From: JBBQHM01 sp038323965
GTDB taxonomy: Bacteria > Verrucomicrobiota > Verrucomicrobiia > Chthoniobacterales > UBA10450
Assembly: GCA_038323965.1 (NCBI GenBank)
Contig: JBBQHM010000014.1
Span: 1 to 35,068 of the forward strand
Reading direction: 5' to 3'
Length of the DNA stretch: 35,068 nt
Of the stretch, positions 26,105 through 34,459 are shown piece after piece. The notes under the pieces are model-generated. The model searched no databases. It was not told the DNA's origin and saw only the letters and a program-made list of their open reading frames with translations. The position numbers and the translations under genes were made by a program. The stretch's first letter is position 1; each line of letters opens with the position of its first letter.

Positions 26105-26196
26105 GTTCATTGCGCGACAAATTCATTCCGGAGGGACTCGCCGCGGCGAGTCCCTGCGGGAGCAATCGACGCGTTGCGCGGAGGAATTTGCGATGA
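26101..26196 (+). other. 31-codon ORF bridging actA and actB
   Basis: ATG 26101 overlaps the actA stop (ATGA), and the TGA at 26194-26196 overlaps the actB ATG at 26193 (ATGA). The ORF thus spans the whole actA-actB spacer in one frame. The product would start MSSLRDKFIPEGLAAAS and end RRVARRNLR. It has no recognised domain and contains the 22-nt palindrome. It may be a translational-coupling ORF or chance. Confidence 0.35.
26133..26154. repeat. Perfect 22-nt palindrome between actA and actB
   Basis: GGGACTCGCCG is followed immediately by its exact reverse complement. In RNA this is a very GC-rich hairpin about 38 bp upstream of the actB start. GCGGAGG just before that start is a good ribosome site. 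A role in adjusting actA:actB ratio or mRNA stability is plausible. Confidence 0.65.
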
Positions 26197-29100
26197 AGCG
26201 CATTTTACAACATCCAGCCGAGCAGCTGACCGGGAAACGTTACTGGCGCAGCGTCGGCGAGTTGAGCGACACGCCGGAATTTCGTTCGTGGCTTGAGCGC
26301 GAATTTCCAGCCGGCGCCGCCGAGATCGAGGGCGACGACTGGTCGCGTCGAAGCTTTTTGAAATTGATGGGCGCTTCGACCGCGCTCGCCGGATTCGGTC
26401 TCACCAGCTGCCGCCGCCCTGAGATGCATCTGGTGCCATTCACCAAGAGCGCGGAATGGACGATTCCGGGCAAACCACTTTACTACGCGACTGCGATGCC
26501 CCGTCGCACGGGCGCACTTCCGCTTGTCGTGACGACGGTCGATGGCCGGCCAATTAAAGTAGAAGGCAATCCGCTTCATCCAGCGAGTGGCGGTGCCACC
26601 GACGCGTTTGCCCAGGCTTCGGTGCTTGATCTCTACGATCCGGCGCGCTCGAAACGTTTTGTTAACAAGGGCAAGGCTTCGGATCGTGGGGCCTTCGAGA
26701 CATATATAAGTGAGTTGCGCGATCGGATCGGTGCTGGCGAAGGGCTCGCGTTCCTCGTCGAGGAAACGTTATCGCCGACGCGGGAACGTCTTCGCACCGA
26801 GCTGGAAAAGGCATTTCCGCAGATGCGCTGGTGCACGTACGAGCCGCTTTTGAGCGAGGCGCAGAATTACGCCACGCAAAGCAGTTTTGGCGCGAACACC
26901 AAGCTGACGCCGCGGATCGAGCGCGCCGATGTGATTCTCGCGCTCGATAGCGATTTTGTGGATTGCGCGGAAGGCGATGTTGCGTCGGTGCGCGGTTTCA
27001 GTTCGCGACGTCGTGTCACTTCCGCGAAGGACACCATGAATCGGCTCTACGTGGTCGAGAACCGGTTCACGTTGACTGGATCGATGGCCGATCATCGCTT
27101 GCGAATTCCGGCGAGCCAGATTCCCGCCTTCACCTACGCGCTGGCGACGAAGATCGGCGGCGCCACCAGTGACGCTGCGCTCGGTGGCCTGCTTGGTGCA
27201 TTGCAGGCTCCAACCAATGCGATGGCGTTCGACGAAGCGTGGATCGCGGAAGTTGCGGCTGATCTCGTCGCGAAATCAGGCGCGAGCCTCGTGCTCGCCG
27301 GTTCGCAGCAACCCGTCATCGTGCAGTTGCTGGCCTACGGTATGAATGCGGCGTTGAAAAATATCGGTCGCACATTGTTGGTGCGCGATTTCGCGCGCAA
27401 TCCGAAGTCGATCAGCATCCTGCAGCTCGCAGCCGACATGGCGGCGGACCGCATCAAGCAACTTTTCATATTCGGCGGCGACCCGGTCTTCAACGCTCCG
27501 CGCGCCGTCGCCACGCTTCCCGAAACAAATTCGCCGCTCGATTGGGCTGACCTCCAGAAGAAAGTGCCGGATGTGGTGCGGCTCGGTTATTACGAGGACG
27601 CAACGTCGTCCCTGAGCCAGTGGCACATTCCGCAGTCGCATTATTTGGAATCGTGGGGCGATGCGCAAACCGCTGACGGCGGCTACGTTGCCGTGCAGCC
27701 GATGATCATGCCGCTCTTCGGTGGGCTGTCGGATTTGCAGGTGATGAATGCGTTGCTGGGGCGTCCGCAGGTCGATGGGCCGGAGCTGGTGCAGGACACT
27801 TTCCGCACGACCGCGCCACCGGGAGATGCGCCGACTGCCTGGTCGAAATTCTTGCGCGACGGATTTGCTGCGCACGTTTCCGTTCGCGATAAAACGGCGG
27901 CGTTCAATGGCGCTGGAGCCATCGGAACTTTGCCGCCCTGGACGCCAGCGGCTCCACCGACTGCGGAATCGCCGGAAATCGTTTTCGTTCGTGACTACTC
28001 GATCGATGACGGCCGTTACATCAACAACGCCTGGCTGCAGGAGTTGCCCGACCCAATCACGAAACTGACCTGGGACAACGCCGCGCAAATTAGCCCGGCC
28101 TTCGCCACGAAGCTCGGCGTCCGCAATGGCGATCTGATCAGCATCAACGTCACCGATGCGGTCTCTGCTAAGGACAATAAGGAGATTGCGCGTGAACTTG
28201 TCATCGCCGCCCAGGTCTCACCAGGTCACGCCGATAACTCGGTCACCATTCCGCTTGGCTATGGTCGGAAACAAACCGGACCCGCCGGCGAAGACGCAGG
28301 ATTTAACGGCTACCTTTTGCGCACGGCGGCGAATCCACATTTCATCGTCGCCGACGGCAAGACGGTAAAGTCCGTCAGCGTCACGAAATCAGGCGGCACC
28401 TATCCGCTCTCGATCACGCAGGAACATTGGAGCATCGAAGGTCGCGGGCTGGTCCGTGAAGCGACGATTGAGCGTTACCGCGAAGATAATGATTTCGTGA
28501 AAAAAATTGCTGGCGACGAAGAGTTGCCGGCGAATCTGCCGTCGCTGTATGCGCATCCGCCGCTCACTTCGGTGCATCAATGGGGGATGGCGGTTGACCT
28601 GAACACCTGCACCGGTTGCAGCGCGTGCGTCATTGCCTGCCAGGCGGAAAATAACATTCCGGTCGTGGGAAAACTTCAGGTGTCGCATGGGCGTGCGATG
28701 CACTGGATGCGGATCGATCGTTATTACGCGAGCCGGCGCGGATTTAGCCAGGACAACGGCGAAATGCCCGAAGATCCGGAAATCGTGCACGAGCCGATGA
28801 TGTGTCAGCACTGCGAGAATGCGCCGTGCGAAACCGTATGTCCGGTCAACGCAACCGTCCACAGCGAGGATGGCCTGAACATCATGGCCTACAACCGCTG
28901 CATCGGGACCCGTTATTGCGCGAATAACTGTCCGTTCAAGGTTCGGCGCTTCAATTACTTCGATTACCAGCAACGACCGGTCGGCAAAAAGAAAATCTCA
29001 GGCAACTTTGGCGTTTATCAGGAATATCTCGGACCGCTGACCGAGAAAGGCGCGCCCGATATCACGAAGATGCGCAACAATCCGAACGTCACCGTTCGCA

Positions 29101-29543
29101 TGCGCGGCGTGATGGAGAAATGCACGTATTGCGTGCAGCGCATCGAGGAAGCGAAGATCTCGGCGCACGTCCGCGCGGGAGCGTCGGACAACACGCGGAT
29201 CGCGCGCGACTCATTCACGAGTGCGTGCGCGCAGGCGTGCCCGACGGAAGCGATTACTTTCGGCGACATTGCGGATCCCGAGAGCCGCGTCTCGAAGATC
29301 AAAGCGCAGGACCGAAATTATCGGCTGCTCGAATATTTGAACGTGAAAACTCGTACGAGTTATCTTGCGCGAATTCGCAACCCGAATCCGAAGATGCCGG
29401 ACGCGGGGAACATCGGCGTCGCGAGTCCGGTCGAGCATGAAGCGAATGGAACGGTTCATGGTTATAACGAACACGACAAAGGGACGCTGAATCCGGGCGA
29501 GAAGCCGGAAGAACCGGCACAAAGAACGGAGGAGCGGAAGTAA
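26193..29543 (+). CDS. actB: ACIII iron-sulfur/MopB-like fusion subunit ActB
   Basis: A 1116-aa periplasmic core subunit. It has a late twin-arginine signal (SRRSFLKLMGAS, R52-R53), as in TAT-variant ACIII subunits, then a molybdopterin-oxidoreductase-like domain (about 80-740) that in ACIII carries no Mo cofactor. A four-cluster ferredoxin domain (about 795-1020) follows: CTGCSACVIACQ, CQHCENAPCETVC, CIGTRYCANNC and CTYC with a later CAQAC. The charged tail is disordered. It takes electrons from menaquinol at ActC/F and hands them to ActA. GCGGAGG precedes the ATG. The next gene is 340 bp away, unlike the rest of the operon. Confidence 0.95.
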   Translation: MKRILQHPAEQLTGKRYWRSVGELSDTPEFRSWLEREFPAGAAEIEGDDWSRRSFLKLMGASTALAGFGLTSCRRPEMHLVPFTKSAEWTIPGKPLYYATAMPRRTGALPLVVTTVDGRPIKVEGNPLHPASGGATDAFAQASVLDLYDPARSKRFVNKGKASDRGAFETYISELRDRIGAGEGLAFLVEETLSPTRERLRTELEKAFPQMRWCTYEPLLSEAQNYATQSSFGANTKLTPRIERADVILALDSDFVDCAEGDVASVRGFSSRRRVTSAKDTMNRLYVVENRFTLTGSMADHRLRIPASQIPAFTYALATKIGGATSDAALGGLLGALQAPTNAMAFDEAWIAEVAADLVAKSGASLVLAGSQQPVIVQLLAYGMNAALKNIGRTLLVRDFARNPKSISILQLAADMAADRIKQLFIFGGDPVFNAPRAVATLPETNSPLDWADLQKKVPDVVRLGYYEDATSSLSQWHIPQSHYLESWGDAQTADGGYVAVQPMIMPLFGGLSDLQVMNALLGRPQVDGPELVQDTFRTTAPPGDAPTAWSKFLRDGFAAHVSVRDKTAAFNGAGAIGTLPPWTPAAPPTAESPEIVFVRDYSIDDGRYINNAWLQELPDPITKLTWDNAAQISPAFATKLGVRNGDLISINVTDAVSAKDNKEIARELVIAAQVSPGHADNSVTIPLGYGRKQTGPAGEDAGFNGYLLRTAANPHFIVADGKTVKSVSVTKSGGTYPLSITQEHWSIEGRGLVREATIERYREDNDFVKKIAGDEELPANLPSLYAHPPLTSVHQWGMAVDLNTCTGCSACVIACQAENNIPVVGKLQVSHGRAMHWMRIDRYYASRRGFSQDNGEMPEDPEIVHEPMMCQHCENAPCETVCPVNATVHSEDGLNIMAYNRCIGTRYCANNCPFKVRRFNYFDYQQRPVGKKKISGNFGVYQEYLGPLTEKGAPDITKMRNNPNVTVRMRGVMEKCTYCVQRIEEAKISAHVRAGASDNTRIARDSFTSACAQACPTEAITFGDIADPESRVSKIKAQDRNYRLLEYLNVKTRTSYLARIRNPNPKMPDAGNIGVASPVEHEANGTVHGYNEHDKGTLNPGEKPEEPAQRTEERK

Positions 29544-29567
29544 TGGCGATGCTCCTGCAAACCACCC

Positions 29568-29608
29568 GTCATCCCGAGCGAAGCGCAAGCGAAGTCGTGG
29601 GACCCCGC
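29568..29608. repeat. Single arm of the dispersed GTCATCCCGAGCG repeat
   Basis: It begins GTCATCCCGAGCGAAGCG and ends GTGGGACCCCGC, closely matching the left arm at 25058-25088 but with an 8-10 nt internal expansion. No partner arm is visible next to it. It lies 24 bp after the actB stop. Confidence 0.7.
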
Positions 29609-29655
29609 CGAGTTAGTCGAACGCTCCGGATAACTGTGAGCGGCGCAGCTCTCCT

Positions 29656-29804
29656 CTGTCATCCTGAGCGGAGCGAAGGACCTCGCAAATGGTCCACCGC
29701 TTCCGCGAACCGCGTCGCGACATTTGCAGGTCACGTATCGCGTGCTTGGGAAAATCGTGACCTGATGCGAGGTCCTTCGCCGTCTTCGCGGCTCAGGATG
29801 ACAG
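29656..29804. repeat. Nested inverted-repeat element between actB and actC
   Basis: The outer 14 bp CTGTCATCCTGAGC (29656-29669) pairs exactly with 29791-29804. The next 15 bp (29673-29687) pair exactly with 29766-29780, the right side having an extra bulge of about 10 nt. Inside the loop a second hairpin, CAGGTCACG (29727-29735) with CGTGACCTG (29756-29764), is perfect over 9 bp. With the preceding arm this fills most of the 340-bp noncoding gap 29544-29883; the remainder up to actC is short AATC-type sequence with no gene. Confidence 0.8.
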
Positions 29805-29883
29805 AAGGGGTCTCACGTATATCTGACGTGGTGAGCTGCCCTCAGCAATCCGCAATCGTCAATCAGAACTCAGCAATTCACTA

Positions 29884-31344
29884 ATGGACGCTTCCGCCAT
29901 AGCTCCAGACGTGCTTGCCGCCGAAGCTTCGAGCTCGGTTGAGCGGCCGCTCGCGCGAGTGCCGCTGGTGTTGAACCAGCGCAATTTCGCCTGGCTCACC
30001 GAGCGTATTGCCGGGGTCGTAGAAGGCCCAGCCCCGCGCTGGTGGTGGGTGGCGTTCGCGGTCTGCGCTGGGGTCGCGGGTATCGGTCTTTTCTGCCTCG
30101 GCTACCAGATTTCGACCGGCGTTGGAACATGGGGTCTGAACCATCCGGTCGGCTGGGCGTGGGACATTACCAACTTCGTTTTCTGGATCGGTATCGGACA
30201 CGCCGGCACTCTGATTTCCGCGATTCTATTTCTGCTGCGACAAAAATGGCGCACGTCGATCAATCGCGCGGCGGAAGCGATGACGTTGTTCGCGGTCATT
30301 TGCGCTGCGATTTTTCCCGGGGTGCACGTCGGGCGCGTCTGGATGGCGTGGTTCATGGCGCCGCTTCCGAACAACTACGGGATCTGGCCGAACTTCCGCA
30401 GTCCGCTGTTGTGGGACGTCTTCGCCGTATCTACCTACTTCACCGTTTCGGTGCTCTTTTGGTACACGGGATTGATTCCGGATCTCGCGACGTTGCGCGA
30501 TCGCGCGACCTCGAAGGTTAAAAAATTCCTCTTCGGGCTTTTCGCCGTCGGCTGGCGCGGTTCGAACCGCAACTGGCGCCATTACGAGATGGCATATCTT
30601 TTGTTAGCTGGACTTTCGACGCCGCTCGTTCTCTCGGTCCACAGTGTCGTCTCTTTCGACTTCGCTACCTCGATCATTCCCACGTGGCATACCACCATTT
30701 TCCCGCCCTACTTCGTCGCGGGCGCAATCTTCGGCGGCTTCGCCATGGTGCTGACCCTGATGATCCCGGCGCGCGCAATTTTCAAACTGCACGACATCAT
30801 TACGCCGCAGCACGTCGACAAGATGGCCAAGATCATTTTGCTGACCGGCTCCATCGTTTCCTACGCCTACGCGATGGAATTTTTCATCGCGTGGTATAGC
30901 GGCAATCAATACGAGCGTTTCGCTTTCTGGAATCGCGTGTTCGGTCCCTACTGGTGGTACTGGTGGGTCGGCATGCTCTTCTGCAATGCGATGTCGCCGC
31001 AGCTCTTCTGGTTTAAGTGGTGCCGGCGAAATGTCTACGTCGTCTACTTCGTCTGCATGTGCGTGAACGCCGGCATGTGGTTCGAGCGTTTCATCATCAT
31101 CGTGGGCGGTTTGCATCGCGATTTCATCCCGTCGTCATGGGGAATGTTCCATCCCACGTGGGTCGATATCTGGACCTTTGTCGGCACGTTTGGAATCTTC
31201 ATGTCCCTCTTCCTTCTTTTCATTCGATTCCTGCCGATGATCGCGATGAGTGAAGTGAAAATTGTATTGCCGGAAGCGGACGCACACCACGTCTCGCCGG
31301 GTGAACGTCATGTCGTCGCAGCGGGCGGAGGAACTGGCACATGA
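29884..31344 (+). CDS. actC: ACIII quinol-binding membrane subunit ActC (NrfD/PsrC family)
   Basis: A 486-aa integral membrane protein with about ten TM helices and the NrfD/PsrC fold. Family features include FWIGIGHAGTLISAILFL in the helices at about 98-118, HVGRVWMAWF, and YWWYWWVGMLFCNAMSPQLFW near the C-terminal half. It should carry the menaquinol site and contribute to proton movement. No strong ribosome site precedes the ATG, which follows the repeat-filled spacer. Its stop overlaps the actD start (ATGA), indicating coupling to actD. Confidence 0.95.
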   Translation: MDASAIAPDVLAAEASSSVERPLARVPLVLNQRNFAWLTERIAGVVEGPAPRWWWVAFAVCAGVAGIGLFCLGYQISTGVGTWGLNHPVGWAWDITNFVFWIGIGHAGTLISAILFLLRQKWRTSINRAAEAMTLFAVICAAIFPGVHVGRVWMAWFMAPLPNNYGIWPNFRSPLLWDVFAVSTYFTVSVLFWYTGLIPDLATLRDRATSKVKKFLFGLFAVGWRGSNRNWRHYEMAYLLLAGLSTPLVLSVHSVVSFDFATSIIPTWHTTIFPPYFVAGAIFGGFAMVLTLMIPARAIFKLHDIITPQHVDKMAKIILLTGSIVSYAYAMEFFIAWYSGNQYERFAFWNRVFGPYWWYWWVGMLFCNAMSPQLFWFKWCRRNVYVVYFVCMCVNAGMWFERFIIIVGGLHRDFIPSSWGMFHPTWVDIWTFVGTFGIFMSLFLLFIRFLPMIAMSEVKIVLPEADAHHVSPGERHVVAAGGGTGT

Positions 31345-31898
31345 GGACTCCGGCCGGCAATAAAGTTTACGCGATGGCGGCGGAATTCCCGAGCGCGAGC
31401 GCTTTGTACGAAGCGGCAAAACGCGTCCGCGACGCCGGTTTTAAACGCTGGGACGTCTACTCGCCATTTCCGATTCACGGAATGGATGGCGCGATGGGAC
31501 TCGGTAAATCGTGGTTGAGCGCCGCCGTTTTAGTGGGCGGCGTGACGGGGCTTTTGACGGCGATGATTCTCGAATTCGGCCCGTCGTGGTTCATCTATCC
31601 GTTGATCGTGCACGGGAAGCCCTTCACCTGGCGCACGGTGCCTGCGTTTTTCCCGATCATGTTTGAGCTGACGATTCTGTTCGCAGCGTTCGCGGCCTTC
31701 TTCTCGATGTTGCTCATGAACGGCCTGCCGCGCTGGAATCATCCGGTGTTCAACTGGCAACGATTTGCGCGCGCGACGAACGATGGATTTTTTCTCGTGA
31801 TCGAGGCGCGCGATCCGCGTTTCACTGAGCTGGAAGCGCGCGAGCTGCTCGAGGGTTCCGGCGGCCAGCACATCACGATCATTCACGACGAAGACTGA
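31341..31898 (+). CDS. actD: ACIII membrane subunit ActD (DUF3341)
   Basis: A 185-aa subunit with a soluble N-terminal domain (YAMAAEFPSASALYEAAKRV) and two TM helices (about 53-72 and 98-123). The motif KRWDVYSPFPIHGMDGAMG is the DUF3341 hallmark. In ACIII, ActD contacts ActB and ActC and is structural. It overlaps actC by 4 bp and is followed after one base by actE. Confidence 0.95.
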   Translation: MRTPAGNKVYAMAAEFPSASALYEAAKRVRDAGFKRWDVYSPFPIHGMDGAMGLGKSWLSAAVLVGGVTGLLTAMILEFGPSWFIYPLIVHGKPFTWRTVPAFFPIMFELTILFAAFAAFFSMLLMNGLPRWNHPVFNWQRFARATNDGFFLVIEARDPRFTELEARELLEGSGGQHITIIHDED

Positions 31899-31899
31899 T

Positions 31900-32595
31900 A
31901 TGTTGCGCGCCTTTTTTCTCATCTTCGGATTGATCGCGGTGACGATTGTCGCGATCGCCGGCTTCCGCGGTGAACACACCACGCGGGAACCCTGGGAAAT
32001 TTTCCCTGACATGGTGCGCCAGATGAAAGTGCGCGCGCAGGCTCCGCTCGGATTTTTTGCCGATAATCGCGGTGCGCGCGTTCCGGTGGCGGGGACGGTG
32101 CCAATCGGATATGCGATGCCAAATCCAAACATCGCGCCGGTGGCGGGCGCGGCGGCGGTTCCCGGGGAGCAGAAGGAAACTCAGCGCGTCTCGTTCAGTG
32201 TCGGCACCGATTATTACAACACCGGCAAAATGAGCGCGACTAACTGGGGAACCGGAATTCCGATCGCGGTCACGCCTGAGCTTATGCTGCGCGGTCAAGA
32301 GCGATTCAACATTAACTGCGCGATTTGCCACGGTTCGGTCGCAGGCGGGAACGGAATGGCAAAACAATATGGTCTAGCCACGATCGTCAGCCTTCAGGAC
32401 GAACGCATTCGCAACATGGCGGACGGCGAAATTTTCGACACCATCACCCACGGCAAGAATACGATGATGTCGTACGGCCCTAACGTGAACGTCGCGGACC
32501 GCTGGGCGATCATCGCGTATCTCCGGGCGTTACAGCGCAGTCAGAATGCGGCTGCGGGCGACGTGCCGCCCGAACACCAGGCGGAACTCAAATGA
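31900..32595 (+). CDS. actE: ACIII mono-haem cytochrome c subunit ActE
   Basis: A 231-aa protein with an N-terminal hydrophobic anchor (about 4-21) and one class I cytochrome c domain. The haem site is C140-x2-C143-H144 (NCAICHGSV). The distal Met is probably in KNTMMSYG. I see no lipobox cysteine, so it appears TM-anchored rather than acylated. It carries electrons from ActA to the oxidase or a soluble cytochrome. The ATG follows the actD stop by one base, and the stop overlaps the actF ATG. Confidence 0.95.
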   Translation: MLRAFFLIFGLIAVTIVAIAGFRGEHTTREPWEIFPDMVRQMKVRAQAPLGFFADNRGARVPVAGTVPIGYAMPNPNIAPVAGAAAVPGEQKETQRVSFSVGTDYYNTGKMSATNWGTGIPIAVTPELMLRGQERFNINCAICHGSVAGGNGMAKQYGLATIVSLQDERIRNMADGEIFDTITHGKNTMMSYGPNVNVADRWAIIAYLRALQRSQNAAAGDVPPEHQAELK

Positions 32596-33794
32596 GCGAA
32601 CGTTCTCAAACAGTTCCGACGCCGGAAGGTGAGTACTTCGAAGCGAATCGCTTCGCTAATCTCTCTGTCATTCTCGGGATCGGCGCCGTGGTTGGGCTGA
32701 TCCTCTGCCTCATCGGCGGTTTCATCTCGCCCTTGCAGTTCAGCTTCTCCTACCTCTTCGGTTTCTTTTACTTTTTCACGCTCTGCTGCGGTGCGTTGTT
32801 CTGGATCATCGTCCATCACGCCACCGATGCGGAATGGTCCGTCGTCGTCCGCCGACAACTCGAGAACATTGCGGTCCTGATCGTTGTCCTCGCGTTTCTC
32901 TTCATTCCGATACTCCTGCTTAGTCATTATCTTTTCGACTGGTTGAACGTGCCGGTAGGAAAAGATCCGGCGCTTGATATGAAGCGGCTGTATCTGAACT
33001 GGCCCTTCTTTGTGGGCCGCGCCTTCGGTTACTTTGTTTTGTTAAGTGCGGTTGCGTTATTGATGCGCCGATTCTCAACTGCGCAGGATAAGGATGGCAA
33101 TCCACGCTGGACGATCATGATGCGCAAACTGGCGTTCGCCGGTCTGATCGCGTTTGGATTTTGTCTTACCTTTGCGGCCGTCGACTGGTTGATGGGACTG
33201 AATTATCGCTGGGTCTCCACGATGTGGGGCCCGTACATTTTCGCCGGCGCAGCGGGCGCGTCGATGTCGCTGCTCGTGCTCATCATCACGGCCTTGCGCA
33301 AGGCTGGATATCTGGCCGACATCGTGACGATCCAGCACTACCACGTGATGGGAAAATGGATGTTCGCCTTCTCAGTTTTCTGGGCCTACATCGGATTCAG
33401 TCAGTACATGCTCTATTGGTATGCGAACATTCCGGAGGAAACGCAGTATTTCATCGTCCGAAACACCGCGACGTGGTGGCCGCTGAGCCTGTTGCTCGTG
33501 TTCGGTCGCTTCTTTGGCCCGTTCGCGATTTTGCTGCTGCAATCCATTAAGAAACAACCAAACAAGCTTAGTCTTGTCGCGGGCTGGATCCTGTTCATGC
33601 AGCTGCTCGACATTTACATCATCGTGCTGCCGTCATTGCACGGCACGGGCGTCCATCTCAGCATCTGGGACTTGGTTTGCCCGGTCGCAATCGGCTGCAC
33701 GCTCGGTTTCGTGTTTCTGCGCATCCTTCCGCGTAAATCGATCTTCCCCACCCGTGACCCGCGCCTACTCGAGTCGCTCCGAACGACTAATTAA
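32592..33794 (+). CDS. actF: ACIII second NrfD-like membrane subunit ActF
   Basis: A 400-aa polytopic protein with about ten TM helices, the second quinone-type subunit of ACIII. Recognisable stretches include FTLCCGALFWIIVHHATDAEW, AAVDWLMGLNYRWVSTMWG and FWAYIGFSQYMLYWYANIPEE, all typical of ActF. It pairs with ActC in the membrane and may form a proton path. It overlaps actE by 4 bp. Confidence 0.95.
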   Translation: MSERSQTVPTPEGEYFEANRFANLSVILGIGAVVGLILCLIGGFISPLQFSFSYLFGFFYFFTLCCGALFWIIVHHATDAEWSVVVRRQLENIAVLIVVLAFLFIPILLLSHYLFDWLNVPVGKDPALDMKRLYLNWPFFVGRAFGYFVLLSAVALLMRRFSTAQDKDGNPRWTIMMRKLAFAGLIAFGFCLTFAAVDWLMGLNYRWVSTMWGPYIFAGAAGASMSLLVLIITALRKAGYLADIVTIQHYHVMGKWMFAFSVFWAYIGFSQYMLYWYANIPEETQYFIVRNTATWWPLSLLLVFGRFFGPFAILLLQSIKKQPNKLSLVAGWILFMQLLDIYIIVLPSLHGTGVHLSIWDLVCPVAIGCTLGFVFLRILPRKSIFPTRDPRLLESLRTTN

Positions 33795-33796
33795 CC

Positions 33797-34447
33797 GTGA
33801 GCCAGACCGAAACTCTCACAGATATTCATCGGCGCCGGGAACCACTGACCGCGTGGCTCGGAGTCGTGCTGCTCTTTCTCGTCTTTGGTCTGCTGGTCTG
33901 GGTGATCTGTGCCGCGATGCCGCGTGGCGATTCCTACGAAGGGAAACGCGCGCAGGTTCGGACGGAGAAGCTAAAGACCGCGCGTGCTGATTTCGATAAA
34001 TCGCTGGGCACTTACGAATGGGTCGATAAGACCAAAGGTGTTGCGCGCGTCCCGATTGATCGCGCAATGGAATTAACGATGGCCGACCTCGCCCAGAAGA
34101 AACCCATGGCCGCCGGGCCCATTGCCGCGCCTCCCCCTGCAGCGCCTGTTAAAGACGCGGGATCCGCCAACGCGGCACCAGCTCCATCCGCGCCGCCTGC
34201 TCCGGCGGCCTCGGCAAAGCCAGGCGCGATTGTCGGGCCGACCAGCGAAATTCATTCTCAAAACGCGGCCGCGGCAAATCCTACGAACGCGCAACCAAGT
34301 ACGCAGCCGGGCGCCGCCGCCACGCCCGCCGCGTCGCCACCGGCTCCTTCCGCGCAGGCCCCGGTGAAGCCGAACGCATCGCCCAATGCCACGCCGGTGC
34401 CGTCCGCCGCGGGCAGCCCGCTGCCGGTCCCAGGAAAATCTCCCTAA
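33797..34447 (+). CDS. One-TM protein with Pro/Ala-rich tail, between act and cbb3 genes
   Basis: A 216-aa protein from a GTG 2 bp after the actF stop. It has one TM helix (about 19-40), a short folded region (45-95, including YEWVDKTKGVARVPIDRAMEL) and a roughly 120-residue tail of Ala, Pro, Ser and Asn. The tail looks like an extended spacer across the periplasm. The VARVPIDRAMEL stretch resembles a motif in small proteins beside oxidase genes. It may link ACIII and the oxidase physically, but that is inference from position. Confidence 0.75.
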   Translation: MSQTETLTDIHRRREPLTAWLGVVLLFLVFGLLVWVICAAMPRGDSYEGKRAQVRTEKLKTARADFDKSLGTYEWVDKTKGVARVPIDRAMELTMADLAQKKPMAAGPIAAPPPAAPVKDAGSANAAPAPSAPPAPAASAKPGAIVGPTSEIHSQNAAAANPTNAQPSTQPGAAATPAASPPAPSAQAPVKPNASPNATPVPSAAGSPLPVPGKSP

Positions 34448-34459
34448 CGACTTTTAAAA

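Noticed and set aside
27276..28088. 270-codon minus-strand ORF
   Set aside because: Antisense to the MopB-like domain of actB; Arg/His-rich shadow translation with no recognisable motif.
29543..29884. 113-codon plus-strand ORF in the actB-actC gap
   Set aside because: Its translation (HPERSASE, CHPERSEGP) is just the dispersed repeat read in frame, a common false protein; composition and position match the inverted repeats.
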